Of a DNA stretch of 64,000 nt, positions 42,215 through 51,524 are shown one piece after another. A program made the position numbers and the translations under genes. Origin of the DNA: an uncultured Pelagibacteraceae bacterium (GTDB lineage: Bacteria; Pseudomonadota; Alphaproteobacteria; Pelagibacterales; Pelagibacteraceae). The stretch covers positions 1 to 64,000 of the forward strand of contig CACDZF010000004.1 in NCBI GenBank assembly GCA_902557385.1, in the 5' to 3' direction. The first letter of the stretch is position 1, and every line of letters begins with the position of its first letter. The notes below the pieces were generated by a model. That model had not been told where the DNA came from, did not search any database, and saw nothing but the letters and a program-made list of their open reading frames with translations.

Positions 42215-43255
42215 TCATGATCTTTCTGGAAAAACAACTACAGTTTCACTTATTTTTTGAATGACGCACCCTCCTAAAGTTGTTTTTTTAAAATTTGCTG
42301 ACTGAATATTTGATATGATAGTGCTTATACTTTTTCCTCGAGGTAAATAGTATTTTTTACTAATTTTATTTAGAACATATCCAAAAGACCTGAAAGTAAT
42401 TTCACCGGGCTGTTTAAAGAAATTTTTATTCAAAAAAAATACATTTCTTTCTTTAAAAAAAAATGAATTTTCATCAATATTATTATTTGTATAAAAATTA
42501 ATTGTATCGTTTGAAAGCTTGAGATTTTTAATTGTAAGTTTTAGTTTATTTTTATCCAAACCTTCAGACTCTAAGGTATTTATTAATTTCCTTATTCTAA
42601 TTCTTTTAAAATTTTCATCAATATTTGATGAGTCTTCAACAAAAAAATTGAATACCTTTTTTGATATTTTTTTTAAATTAGATTTTTTAATATCTATCAA
42701 TGGTCTAATTATGGTTAAATTATCAATATTACTTTTAAATACTTTATCCATAGACACTAGGCCTTTTAAGCCACTTCCTCTTAACATTCTTAATAAAAAA
42801 TTTTCATATAGATCATCAATGTGGTGACCCAATAACAAAAAAGGTATTCTATTTTTTTTACATTCATTTTTTAAAAGTTCATAGCGCTTATTTCTTGCAA
42901 TAGATTGAATATTGGATTTAGGTTTCGGTCCTTTCCAGGTTAAAATTTTACAGTTTATTTTTTGCTTTTTAAGAATTTGTATAACTTTTTTTGCTTCTTT
43001 AGTTGAGTCTTTTCTTAGCTTGTGATCAACCAAGTAATATTTTATTTTTGTTTTATAAATAGTTGATATACATTTACAAAAGAAAGCTAAAGCAAGGCTA
43101 TCAGGACCACCCGAAATAGCTGCTACATAGCTACTTTTAACATCTATGCTTTTTTTGAATTCTTTAAAAACTTTTAAAATATCTTTATTGTTTAAGTGTT
43201 TAAAAATTAAATTATTATGTTTTTTCTTTTTTACACTCAAACTTTTTTTCTTCAT
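42215..43255 (-). CDS. tilS: tRNA(Ile)-lysidine synthase
   Basis: YVAAISGGPDSLALAFFC, LGHHIDDLYENFLLRMLRGSGLKGL; start uncertain (ORF opens at 43309), overlaps cpoB in either case. Confidence 0.9.
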   Translation of the reverse strand: MKKKSLSVKKKKHNNLIFKHLNNKDILKVFKEFKKSIDVKSSYVAAISGGPDSLALAFFCKCISTIYKTKIKYYLVDHKLRKDSTKEAKKVIQILKKQKINCKILTWKGPKPKSNIQSIARNKRYELLKNECKKNRIPFLLLGHHIDDLYENFLLRMLRGSGLKGLVSMDKVFKSNIDNLTIIRPLIDIKKSNLKKISKKVFNFFVEDSSNIDENFKRIRIRKLINTLESEGLDKNKLKLTIKNLKLSNDTINFYTNNNIDENSFFFKERNVFFLNKNFFKQPGEITFRSFGYVLNKISKKYYLPRGKSISTIISNIQSANFKKTTLGGCVIQKISETVVVFPERS

Positions 43256-44198
43256 ATTTTGCTTTTTGAAGAACAGACTGTTTTGCTTTAGGGTATTGTT
43301 TTTTAACACCTGTGATCATTAAACAACCTTGATCTTTTTCTCCTATCTGTACCAATGATACACCAAGTCTCAATAAATTTATAGGACCCTTCTTGCTTTT
43401 AGGATATTTTTGGTAACCTTCTAGATATGCAGATGCCGCGTCAGTATAGAGTTGTCTAATTCTAAAAGTTTCAGCATACCAATATTGAGCATTGCCAGCT
43501 AACTCGTGGTTGGGGTTTGTGTCAACAAATTCTTTAAACGCACGTTCAGCAGTATTGTAGTCTCCAACTTTTAAAAAACTAGTTGCAAACTCGTATTGTT
43601 TTTCTGGAGTTTCGCTTGGCAATATTTTTTCTTCAGAACGAAATTCTTCAGTAACTACAGATCCTGTTGACTCTACTGATTGTGTTTCTTGTGTTGATAA
43701 ATTTGTTTCTGTATCTTTATAAGAAATTGATCCTAAATCTTGTGGCTCTGAAGATCCTGGTAAAACTTTATCATCTAAGACTGTTGTAGAAGAGGTTATT
43801 TTATTTTCATCCTCTGTTGTTAGAGCTGTAATTTTTTTGTTTTCTAATTGTTGAAATCTTAATTGATTATCTGATTGAACTTTAGATAATCTATTTGATA
43901 ATTTATCTAATTTAAAATTTACCTCTTCAAATTTATTTGTTAATTCTTGAAATTGATTTTCAATCTCTGATAATTTTAAAAGATGTCTTGTAAGTACATC
44001 TTCTGAACTTTGATCAAAAGAACTACTTGATAAAGAATTATTCTGCTCAGAATAAACTGCTTTTTCTAAAGTTTTTATATCTTTTTGAATTGCATCTAGA
44101 ATTTCTGTTAGTTCGTCATTTTCAGCAATAACTTTATCGTTAAAAAAAACAAAAATTAAAAAAAAACTAACTGTTATAAATTTTATAAAATTTAACAT
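43215..44198 (-). CDS. cpoB: Tol-Pal system protein CpoB/YbgF
   Basis: Signal peptide, coiled coil, EKQYEFATSFLKVGDYNTAERAFKEFVDTNPNHELAGNAQYWYAETF TPR region. Confidence 0.9.
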   Translation of the reverse strand: MLNFIKFITVSFFLIFVFFNDKVIAENDELTEILDAIQKDIKTLEKAVYSEQNNSLSSSSFDQSSEDVLTRHLLKLSEIENQFQELTNKFEEVNFKLDKLSNRLSKVQSDNQLRFQQLENKKITALTTEDENKITSSTTVLDDKVLPGSSEPQDLGSISYKDTETNLSTQETQSVESTGSVVTEEFRSEEKILPSETPEKQYEFATSFLKVGDYNTAERAFKEFVDTNPNHELAGNAQYWYAETFRIRQLYTDAASAYLEGYQKYPKSKKGPINLLRLGVSLVQIGEKDQGCLMITGVKKQYPKAKQSVLQKAKYEEKKFECKKEKT

Positions 44199-44230
44199 TG
44201 AACTGATTAGTAATTATAATGATGGCAAAA

Positions 44231-44264
44231 AAAAGACCCTGTTAATTTAATAGCAGGGTCTTTT
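44231..44264. terminator. Bidirectional-looking intrinsic terminator between pal and cpoB
   Basis: 11-bp stem AAAAGACCCTG/CAGGGTCTTTT with A-run before and T-run after. Confidence 0.85.
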
Positions 44265-44273
44265 TAAAACTTT

Positions 44274-44750
44274 TTAATTAGCTTTTACTGTAACTGATCT
44301 TCTATTTTTTGACCAAGATAGTGGATTTGATCCAGAGTCTACAGGTCTTTCTTTTCCATAACTAATTACAGAAATTCTATCTGCAGAAATTCCATAAGTC
44401 ATTAAATAATCTTTTGCTGCATTAGCTCTTCTTTCTCCTAATGCTAAGTTATACTCTCTTGTTCCTCTTTCATCAGCATGGCCTTCTACAACTATATTAA
44501 TTTTTGAATTCTTTCTCAACCAAGCAGCTTGTTTTCTTAAAGTCTCTCTAGCCTTTGTTGTTAAAATAGACTCGTTAGTTGCAAAGAAAACTCTATCAGG
44601 AACACCTGACGCTAAATATTCAACAGTGTCAGTACCCGTATACACATCACCTTGCATTTGACCTGTGCTTACTTTTTTTGCACAAGCAGATAAAGCTAAG
44701 CAAGCAAGAGCTACTAGAAGTGCATTTTTTAAAATTTTGTTTAGATTCAT
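44274..44750 (-). CDS. pal: Peptidoglycan-associated lipoprotein
   Basis: LALSACAKK lipobox, VEGHADERGTREYNLALGERRANAAKDYL. Confidence 0.96.
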   Translation of the reverse strand: MNLNKILKNALLVALACLALSACAKKVSTGQMQGDVYTGTDTVEYLASGVPDRVFFATNESILTTKARETLRKQAAWLRKNSKINIVVEGHADERGTREYNLALGERRANAAKDYLMTYGISADRISVISYGKERPVDSGSNPLSWSKNRRSVTVKAN

Positions 44751-44828
44751 TACTACTCCTTAAATTGAATATTATGACTTTTTCACACCTAATTAGATCT
44801 TTCAAGCCTAAAAATCAACTATTTAATA

Positions 44829-46169
44829 TTAATTGCTTAATAAAGACGACCAAGATGGGTCAGAAGCATCAGTTTCCGTCTCTACTAACCTTTCATTATA
44901 ACCCGTTAAATCTATTGACCATAATTTTGCTGAAAAACCCTCTCCTTTTTCATCTGTTTTTGTTTCTCTATAAAATATCAAGACTCTTCCATTTGGGGAC
45001 CAAGATGGTGCTTCCTGATAAAAATTTTCAGTCAACAATCTTTCTCCTTTTCCATTGGTTCTCATTACACCAATATAAAATTTACCCTTATGTAATTTTG
45101 TAAATGCTATTAAATCTCCTCTTGGTGACCAAACAGGTGTTCCATACAAACCTTTGCCAAAAGATATTCTTTTAACGTTTGATCCATCACTTTTCATAAT
45201 ATAAATTTGTTGATAACCACTTCTATCTGAGTTGAAACAAATATATTTCCCATCTGGTGAGTATGAAGGAGAAGTATCTATTGATGGATGATTGGTAATT
45301 CTTTCAACTATTCTATTTTCAAGATCCATAGTATAAATATCAGAATTACCATCTTTAGCAAAACTCATTATAATTTTTTTACCATCGGGAGAAAATCTTG
45401 GTGCAAATGTCATTCCAGGAAAGTCTCCTACAACTTCTTGAATCCCAGTTTCAATATCTAATAAATAAACTCTTGGTAAATTTCTAAAGTAAGATAGATA
45501 AGTTACCATTTGATTTGTTGGATTAAATCTTGGAGTTAAAACTAATTCATTCCCTAAAGTTAAATATTTTGTATTAAATCCGTCTTGATCCATTATTCCT
45601 AACTTTTTTATTCTCTTTGTTTTTGGACCTTCTTCAGCTACGTAAATAATTCTAGTGTCAAAATAACCTTTTTCTCCAGTTAATCTTTTGTATATTTTGT
45701 CTGTTATAATGTGTCCTACTCTTCTCCAATTACTTGGAACTGTGGTAAAAGCAAGTGCCATCATTTCTTTTGCTGCAAGAACATCCCAGAGTCTAAATTC
45801 AACTCTAAGTTTTTCATCAACAAAAGTCACCTTTCCAGTAATTAAAGCCTGCGCTTTGATTAAGGCCCAATCTTCAAATCTAGGTTTTAAATGAGCGATA
45901 TCTGGCTTTTGAAGAAAAGAGTCTTTGTTTAAAGGATTAAATAATCCGGATTTCCTTAAATTGTTTTCAACAACAATTGAAATTTCTGAACCTATATCAT
46001 CTTTTTTTAATATTTTTTCCAAATTCTGTTTAGATTCTTTATCTAAAGAAAGTGGTGATACCGCAATGGGTAAAGGGCTTAAATTACCTCTAGTTATATC
46101 AACTTCAATTAAAGCAAAAGAATTTAGGGGTATTAAAAAAAATAATATTATTAAATATCTAAAAAACAT
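44829..46169 (-). CDS. tolB: Tol-Pal beta-propeller protein TolB
   Basis: Repeated [14 protein letters not shown] / [23 protein letters not shown] / [13 protein letters not shown]. Confidence 0.95.
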   Translation of the reverse strand: MFFRYLIILFFLIPLNSFALIEVDITRGNLSPLPIAVSPLSLDKESKQNLEKILKKDDIGSEISIVVENNLRKSGLFNPLNKDSFLQKPDIAHLKPRFEDWALIKAQALITGKVTFVDEKLRVEFRLWDVLAAKEMMALAFTTVPSNWRRVGHIITDKIYKRLTGEKGYFDTRIIYVAEEGPKTKRIKKLGIMDQDGFNTKYLTLGNELVLTPRFNPTNQMVTYLSYFRNLPRVYLLDIETGIQEVVGDFPGMTFAPRFSPDGKKIIMSFAKDGNSDIYTMDLENRIVERITNHPSIDTSPSYSPDGKYICFNSDRSGYQQIYIMKSDGSNVKRISFGKGLYGTPVWSPRGDLIAFTKLHKGKFYIGVMRTNGKGERLLTENFYQEAPSWSPNGRVLIFYRETKTDEKGEGFSAKLWSIDLTGYNERLVETETDASDPSWSSLLSN

Positions 46170-46171
46170 AA

Positions 46172-46978
46172 TTATCCTTCAAGCATTTCTCTAGCGTCAA
46201 AATTCAATTGTAAATCTTTCCATCTTTCATAACCTGTAGTTGGAACCCTAAGTGGTTGACATAATTGGATGGCTCTTAATGCGCTTTCTGCCAAAACTTT
46301 GTAAAAACCTTGGCCTGGTTTATTCATTCTAGCGTGATCTAATATTTCTGACTTTATTACAGACCCATCTGGTTTTAATTTCAATTTAATTCTCACTAAT
46401 AAATTTTCATTATAAGGTAAACCAAGTGGAATACTCCAACAACCAAAAATTTGAGCTTTTAATGCGTCTTCTTCGCTTAAAGATAATCCAATATTATCTA
46501 CCGTTCTATCTTGATCTTGTGAAATTTTATTTGGTTTATCTGTTGTTTCCCCAACATCTTCTTTTGATTTATCTATAAGCGCAGCAATATTATTGGGGTC
46601 AAAAAGTTCTTCTTTTTCAAATTCTGAGACTTGTTTTACTTTATTATCTATTTTTTCAGGATTTTGTTTTTTATCCTCTAGTTTTTTAACTTTTTCTATT
46701 TTTTCATCAGGTAACGGAACAGCATCTGGCTTTTCTTTTTTAACAATTTTTGGTGGAGCTTGTTCAGAGACTAATTTTTCTTTTTCTTTGATTTTTTCAA
46801 TTATTTTTTTTGCCTTAGGAGCAAAAGGAATATTGGTTATATCTTTAATTTGAATCAGTTCTACTGATACAATTGGTGGAAGATCAATTGGTTTTTTTGC
46901 TAAAAAAGGCAAACTCATTGCGGTAATAAAAATTATAACTAAATGAAATGTTGAAGAAATAATAATATTTCTGGTCAC
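46172..46978 (-). CDS. tolA: TolA/TonB-like energy transducer
   Basis: N-terminal TM, K/E/P-rich middle, C-terminal domain; tol operon position. Confidence 0.88.
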   Translation of the reverse strand: MTRNIIISSTFHLVIIFITAMSLPFLAKKPIDLPPIVSVELIQIKDITNIPFAPKAKKIIEKIKEKEKLVSEQAPPKIVKKEKPDAVPLPDEKIEKVKKLEDKKQNPEKIDNKVKQVSEFEKEELFDPNNIAALIDKSKEDVGETTDKPNKISQDQDRTVDNIGLSLSEEDALKAQIFGCWSIPLGLPYNENLLVRIKLKLKPDGSVIKSEILDHARMNKPGQGFYKVLAESALRAIQLCQPLRVPTTGYERWKDLQLNFDAREMLEG

Positions 46979-46983
46979 AGAAC

Positions 46984-47400
46984 TTACCTTTCTTTATATG
47001 GCTCAGAAATTAACGCTACTTTTGTAAATCCCGAACCAGACAACATTCCCATAATTTCTAAAACTCTGCCATAGTTAATTGTTTTATCTCCTCTGACATA
47101 AATTCTAGTATCTGTTCTATTTTTAGAAACTGCTAATATTTTAGCAATAATTTTATCATACTCAACTTTGGACTCTTGTATAAAAATTTCACCTTTTGAA
47201 TTAATGCTTAATGTCAATGGTTCTTGTTCTTCCGGTAAAGAGTCAGCAGAGCTCTCTGGTAAATCAACTTGTACTCCTACAGTCAATAAAGGAGCCGTTA
47301 CCATAAAAATAATTAGAAGTACTAACATTACATCAACAAATGGCGTTACATTTATTTCGCTCATAGGTTCTTTTGATGAACGTTTTAAATTAAAAGCCAT
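46984..47400 (-). CDS. tolR: TolR (ExbD family)
   Basis: PMSEINVTPFVDVMLVLLIIFMVTAPLL. Confidence 0.95.
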   Translation of the reverse strand: MAFNLKRSSKEPMSEINVTPFVDVMLVLLIIFMVTAPLLTVGVQVDLPESSADSLPEEQEPLTLSINSKGEIFIQESKVEYDKIIAKILAVSKNRTDTRIYVRGDKTINYGRVLEIMGMLSGSGFTKVALISEPYKER

Positions 47401-47401
47401 T

Positions 47402-48076
47402 TTAGATTATTGATAAAAATCTTTTTGAGAAATTTTCTAATTTTTGAGAATATTTTTTTGCGTCATTGTTAAACTTGTTATAAGCAACAACTGCGGGTAT
47501 CGCAGCTAACAAACCTAAGGCAGTTGCAAATAGTGCTTCTGCTATTCCAGGAGCTACAATAGCCAAACTTGTATTTCTTGATATTGCAATTGATTGAAAA
47601 GAATTCATTATTCCCCAAACTGTTCCAAACAAACCAATAAAAGGTGCTGTTGAACCAACTGTAGCGAGGAACGTATAACCTTTTTCAATTTTTTCCATTT
47701 GTTTCTCAATATTAATTTCTAACATCCTGGACATTTTTTCATTCAAATTTGAACTACGTTTAGATTTTAACATTACTTGCATCGAGTCCATAAAAACTCT
47801 TGCCATTGGGTCTTCAGTTTTTGAGGGAAAGTTGTCGTAAAAATTTTCTGCTGATTTTGATTTCCAAAACTTATTTTCAAAATCTTCAGAAGAAGAGTTT
47901 ATTTTTTTAAATAGTTTTATTTTTTCAATTATTACTGCCCAAGAGTATATTGAGCAAGCTATCAATATAATGATGACACTCTTAACAATTATATCAGCTC
48001 TAACAAATAGTTTTAAAATTGAAAAATCTGTATTGCTTGCCAGCCCAACGGCTTGTGATGTAATATCTGCTTCCAT
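47402..48076 (-). CDS. tolQ: TolQ (ExbB family)
   Basis: LATVGSTAPFIGLFGTVWGIMNSF, VAPGIAEALFATALGLLAAIPAVVAYN. Confidence 0.95.
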   Translation of the reverse strand: MEADITSQAVGLASNTDFSILKLFVRADIIVKSVIIILIACSIYSWAVIIEKIKLFKKINSSSEDFENKFWKSKSAENFYDNFPSKTEDPMARVFMDSMQVMLKSKRSSNLNEKMSRMLEINIEKQMEKIEKGYTFLATVGSTAPFIGLFGTVWGIMNSFQSIAISRNTSLAIVAPGIAEALFATALGLLAAIPAVVAYNKFNNDAKKYSQKLENFSKRFLSII

Positions 48077-48138
48077 TTGTTAGATCTCACACTAAAATGT
48101 GTCATGAATTTGTCTTTAAATTACTATTATTAATATAT

Positions 48139-48633
48139 TTATTGATCTGATTGGTAAGTTTCGTAAAAAAAACTAGCAATTAAAGCCGCATCGGCTTTAT
48201 TTGCATCTTTTTTTCTAGATAACTGAGTAGAAATATATGGAAAAATTTCTATTGCTTTTGTTCTGCTTGCATCCTTTTCTGCATTAATTAGGTTAAAAAA
48301 CCTTTTCCATTTTACAGGTCTAACAAAATACATGGAGAGTTGCATAGCTGAACAAATTCCTTTTAAAACCCCAAAAGATTGACCAAAGTTAAACATGCTA
48401 GTAACTCCTTGACCAGGCATTGCTGAAACGTGTTCTATTACAACTTTAATATTTCTTTTTTCAACATTTTTTGTTCTTAAAAGAATTTCATTATAAATTT
48501 GAGCACCATTTACCTGTTTTTTTTGTTTCTTTCCATCTGCCATATTTGGCATATCAATTAAATCAATTATTTTTCCATCCTCAAAAAAACATATTGATCC
48601 GGTAATTCCTGGGTCGATACCAATTACCAACAT
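48139..48633 (-). CDS. RuvC-like (MOC1-type) Holliday junction resolvase candidate
   Basis: VIGIDPGITGSICFF, VVIEHVSAMPGQGVTSMFNFGQSFGVLKG, WKRFFNL, RKKDANKADAALIA. Confidence 0.8.
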   Translation of the reverse strand: MLVIGIDPGITGSICFFEDGKIIDLIDMPNMADGKKQKKQVNGAQIYNEILLRTKNVEKRNIKVVIEHVSAMPGQGVTSMFNFGQSFGVLKGICSAMQLSMYFVRPVKWKRFFNLINAEKDASRTKAIEIFPYISTQLSRKKDANKADAALIASFFYETYQSDQ

Positions 48634-49358
48634 TAATTATTCCCTGTAATTAAATTTGTATAAACATTTTGAACATCATCATCATCTTGAAGCTCTTCTA
48701 AAAATTCTAAAACCATTTTAAATCTCTCACCTTTGGCTTCTACGCTATTTAATGGCAACCAGCAAATATTTGTAGATATAAAGTTTTTTATCGTTTTTTC
48801 TAAATCCTTTTTAACATTATAAATTTCGTTTTTATCACAGTGGATTTCATGAAAGTCCTTTTTAGAAAAGCATTCATTAGCCCCTGAGACTATTGCCATT
48901 TCTAAAATTTTTTCTTCTGAGATTTCTTTTTTGTCAATTTTTATAATACCCATTTGCTTAAAATTATGTGACGCTGATCCTTGGGTTCCAAGGCTTCCTC
49001 CATTTTTTTGAAAAATAGTTCTTATATTTGAGGCTGTTCTATTTTTATTATCTGTTAAACTTTCTACTATTACCGCTACTTTATCAGGACCAAAACCCTC
49101 GTATCTTATACTTTCAAAATTCTCATTTACTGAATTTGAAGATTTATCAATTGCTCTTTCAATATTTTCTTTTGGCATATTTGCTGATCTTGCAGCTTGT
49201 ATTGCCGATCTCAATCTTGAATTCATATCAGGATTTTTATCACCTAATTTTGCAGCTACTGTTATCTCCTTGGATAATTTTGAAAAAAGATTTGCTCTTT
49301 GCTTATCAGCTTTTCCTTTTTTATGTTTAATTCCTGCCCAATGTGAATGACCAGCCAT
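48633..49358 (-). CDS. yebC: YebC/PmpR family protein
   Basis: MAGHSHWAGIKHKKGKADKQRANLFSKLSKEI. Confidence 0.97.
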   Translation of the reverse strand: MAGHSHWAGIKHKKGKADKQRANLFSKLSKEITVAAKLGDKNPDMNSRLRSAIQAARSANMPKENIERAIDKSSNSVNENFESIRYEGFGPDKVAVIVESLTDNKNRTASNIRTIFQKNGGSLGTQGSASHNFKQMGIIKIDKKEISEEKILEMAIVSGANECFSKKDFHEIHCDKNEIYNVKKDLEKTIKNFISTNICWLPLNSVEAKGERFKMVLEFLEELQDDDDVQNVYTNLITGNN

Positions 49359-49359
49359 A

Positions 49360-50166
49360 CTAATTAGAATTTTTTAATTCTCCTCCAAAAATAAAGTTTT
49401 CAATTTTGTCTGCTAAGCCACTTTTAATATTAGCCTCTACTATAACGCCACATAAAGATGCTTCACCAATTGATGGAAAATGTTTTTTTGCTTCTTTTTT
49501 TAAAAATTTGTTTAATGAATTGGATTTATTCATTCCAATTACAGAATTATAATCTCCACACATCCCCGCATCAGTTTGGTAACCAGTACCATTTTCTAAA
49601 ATTCTAGCATCGTTAGTTGGTACGTGAGTATGTGTGCCAACAACTAAAGTAGCTTTCCCATCAAAGAAATGTCCTATTGCCATTTTTTCACTTGTTATTT
49701 CTCCATGAAAATCAACAATTAAAAAGTCATAGTCCTCTTTTAAAATATGTTTATTTATAAAATTGTTAGCTTCAATAAACACATCATCGCATTTTTTCAT
49801 AAAAATATTTCCCATTAAATTCAGAACTCCAATCTTGAAGTTATTTTTTGCATTAAATATTTCAAAACCTTTTCCTGGTGAAGGTTTGACTAAATTTTGA
49901 GGTCTCAACAGTCTATTTTCTTTTTCAATGTAAGATAAGGTTTCTTTTTGGTCCCATACATGATTTCCAGTAGTAATAACATCTACTCCGGAATTGAACA
50001 TATCATTACAAATTTTATCTGTAATACCAACTCCTTGATCAGCAGCATTTTCGCCGTTTACTATAACAAAATCAATTTTTTTTTTATTTACAATATCTGG
50101 CAAATTTTTTTTTAAAGCATTACATCCTGAGCTTCCAACTACGTCTCCCAAAAAAAGAATTCTCAT
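49360..50166 (-). CDS. YmdB family metallophosphoesterase
   Basis: MRILFLGDVVGSSGCNALKKNLP, NGENAADQGVGIT, VVGTHTHVPTND. Confidence 0.93.
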   Translation of the reverse strand: MRILFLGDVVGSSGCNALKKNLPDIVNKKKIDFVIVNGENAADQGVGITDKICNDMFNSGVDVITTGNHVWDQKETLSYIEKENRLLRPQNLVKPSPGKGFEIFNAKNNFKIGVLNLMGNIFMKKCDDVFIEANNFINKHILKEDYDFLIVDFHGEITSEKMAIGHFFDGKATLVVGTHTHVPTNDARILENGTGYQTDAGMCGDYNSVIGMNKSNSLNKFLKKEAKKHFPSIGEASLCGVIVEANIKSGLADKIENFIFGGELKNSN

Positions 50167-50708
50167 TATAAAATATACTTTTCTGTTACAATATAATCCA
50201 TCTTCTTATCATATTTTGATATTGGTAAACTATTAATTTGCTGTGCAGAAAAAGCTAAGCCAATTTTTAAAATTTTTTTTTTTTTCATTAATTTTTCTAT
50301 TACTCGATCATAGTATCCTCCGCCATATCCTAGCCTATTTAAACTTTTATCAAAACCAACCATGGGAACTAAAATTATATCCGGATAAACAACACTTTTT
50401 TTTTGTGGCTCTGGTATACCATACTTATTAATTATTAAAGGATCATCGAAAGAAAAATTATAAAAATCCATATCGAAATTTTTTTTTACTACAGGCAAAC
50501 AAATTTTATATTTTTTTTTTTCAAGTTTTTTTAAAATTTCTAAATCATCAATTTCATTATTTACAGGGAAATATCCTCCAATATTTTTTGGATTCTTTTT
50601 TTGTTTTTTAATCAAATGTAAAATTTTGGTAAAATCAATATTTTTACTTTTTAAACATATTTTTTTTCTAATCTTAAGAATTTTTTTTCTTAATTTTTTT
50701 TTTAACAC
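50166..50708 (-). CDS. ygfA: 5-formyltetrahydrofolate cyclo-ligase
   Basis: DIILVPMVGFDKSLNRLGYGGGYYDRVIE. Confidence 0.92.
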   Translation of the reverse strand: MLKKKLRKKILKIRKKICLKSKNIDFTKILHLIKKQKKNPKNIGGYFPVNNEIDDLEILKKLEKKKYKICLPVVKKNFDMDFYNFSFDDPLIINKYGIPEPQKKSVVYPDIILVPMVGFDKSLNRLGYGGGYYDRVIEKLMKKKKILKIGLAFSAQQINSLPISKYDKKMDYIVTEKYIL

Positions 50709-50717
50709 AATATTAAT

Positions 50718-51164
50718 TTATTGAATTGAGTCTTTTTGGTTTGCTTTTTCTAAAAAAGTTTCAATTTGATTAGTTGCATCATCTATAATTTTTTCATAAT
50801 CATCTTTATTTCTTAATATTTCTTTTTTAAGTTCATCTTGTTGATTATTTAGTTGTTTAATTTCATTTTCTTTATTTTCTTTATATTCATAAACTAAAGA
50901 TTTTAGCTCTTGAAATTTACTAGACAAATCCTTAAATTCTACTTTCTTCTCTTCAATTTTTTTTTTTGTTTCAAAATATTCATCAATAATTTTTATCGAA
51001 GTAATTAATAAAAGCTTATTTTCGCCAATATTCCCTAGATCTTTTTTTAAATTTTCAAACTTTTGATTAAGCTGTTCCGATAATTCTTCTAAATGGGCTT
51101 CTTGACCATCTTCGCAAGATAACAAAAAATCTTTACCATTAAATTTTATATTTACATTTGCCAT
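50718..51164 (-). CDS. zapA: Cell division protein ZapA-like
   Basis: VNIKFNGKDFLLSCEDGQEAHLEELSEQLNQKFENL plus coiled coil. Confidence 0.85.
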   Translation of the reverse strand: MANVNIKFNGKDFLLSCEDGQEAHLEELSEQLNQKFENLKKDLGNIGENKLLLITSIKIIDEYFETKKKIEEKKVEFKDLSSKFQELKSLVYEYKENKENEIKQLNNQQDELKKEILRNKDDYEKIIDDATNQIETFLEKANQKDSIQ

Positions 51165-51475
51165 TTATCTATTTCTTCTAACAGACTATCTGTTTCTTGA
51201 TTTAATTCATCAATTTTTTCTGAAAATTCTATTTCTTTTTTTTGTTCATTCTTTTTTTGAGTATTTATATGGTCTAATTTTTGTTGAAGATTTTCATGTT
51301 CTGAAGCTAATAAATTATACTTATTTTCAACTTCTTTTTTTTCAATTTCTAATTGATTTTTTTGAATACTTAAATTTTCTATACTATTTTTAAGGTCAGG
51401 GTTTTCAAAATTTAATTTTTTTAGTTTGCTAAGTGCCAAATTAAGTTTTTTTTCTTTTTCGTCAGAAGTTTTCAT
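51152..51475 (-). CDS. Coiled-coil protein of unknown function upstream of zapA
   Basis: MKTSDEKEKKLNLALSKLKKL... coiled coil; ATG at 51475 preferred over the ORF's TTG at 51532, removing overlap with tkt. Confidence 0.65.
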   Translation of the reverse strand: MKTSDEKEKKLNLALSKLKKLNFENPDLKNSIENLSIQKNQLEIEKKEVENKYNLLASEHENLQQKLDHINTQKKNEQKKEIEFSEKIDELNQETDSLLEEIDKWQM

Positions 51476-51524
51476 ATATATACATATTATTAAATAGAAT
51501 CTTCTTAGTCTAGATAGGATAATT

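Noticed and set aside
44579-45103. 174-aa plus-strand ORF spanning pal/tolB
   Set aside because: Covers two well-supported opposite-strand genes; low-complexity Leu/Phe/His composition.
46590-46860. Lys/Glu/Pro-rich repetitive segment in tolA
   Set aside because: Normal low-complexity linker of TolA/TonB proteins, not a DNA repeat element.
50480-50710. Dense poly-T/poly-A tracts at the ygfA 5' end
   Set aside because: Encode Lys-rich sequence (MLKKKLRKKILKIRKKI) in an AT-rich genome; no separate feature supported.
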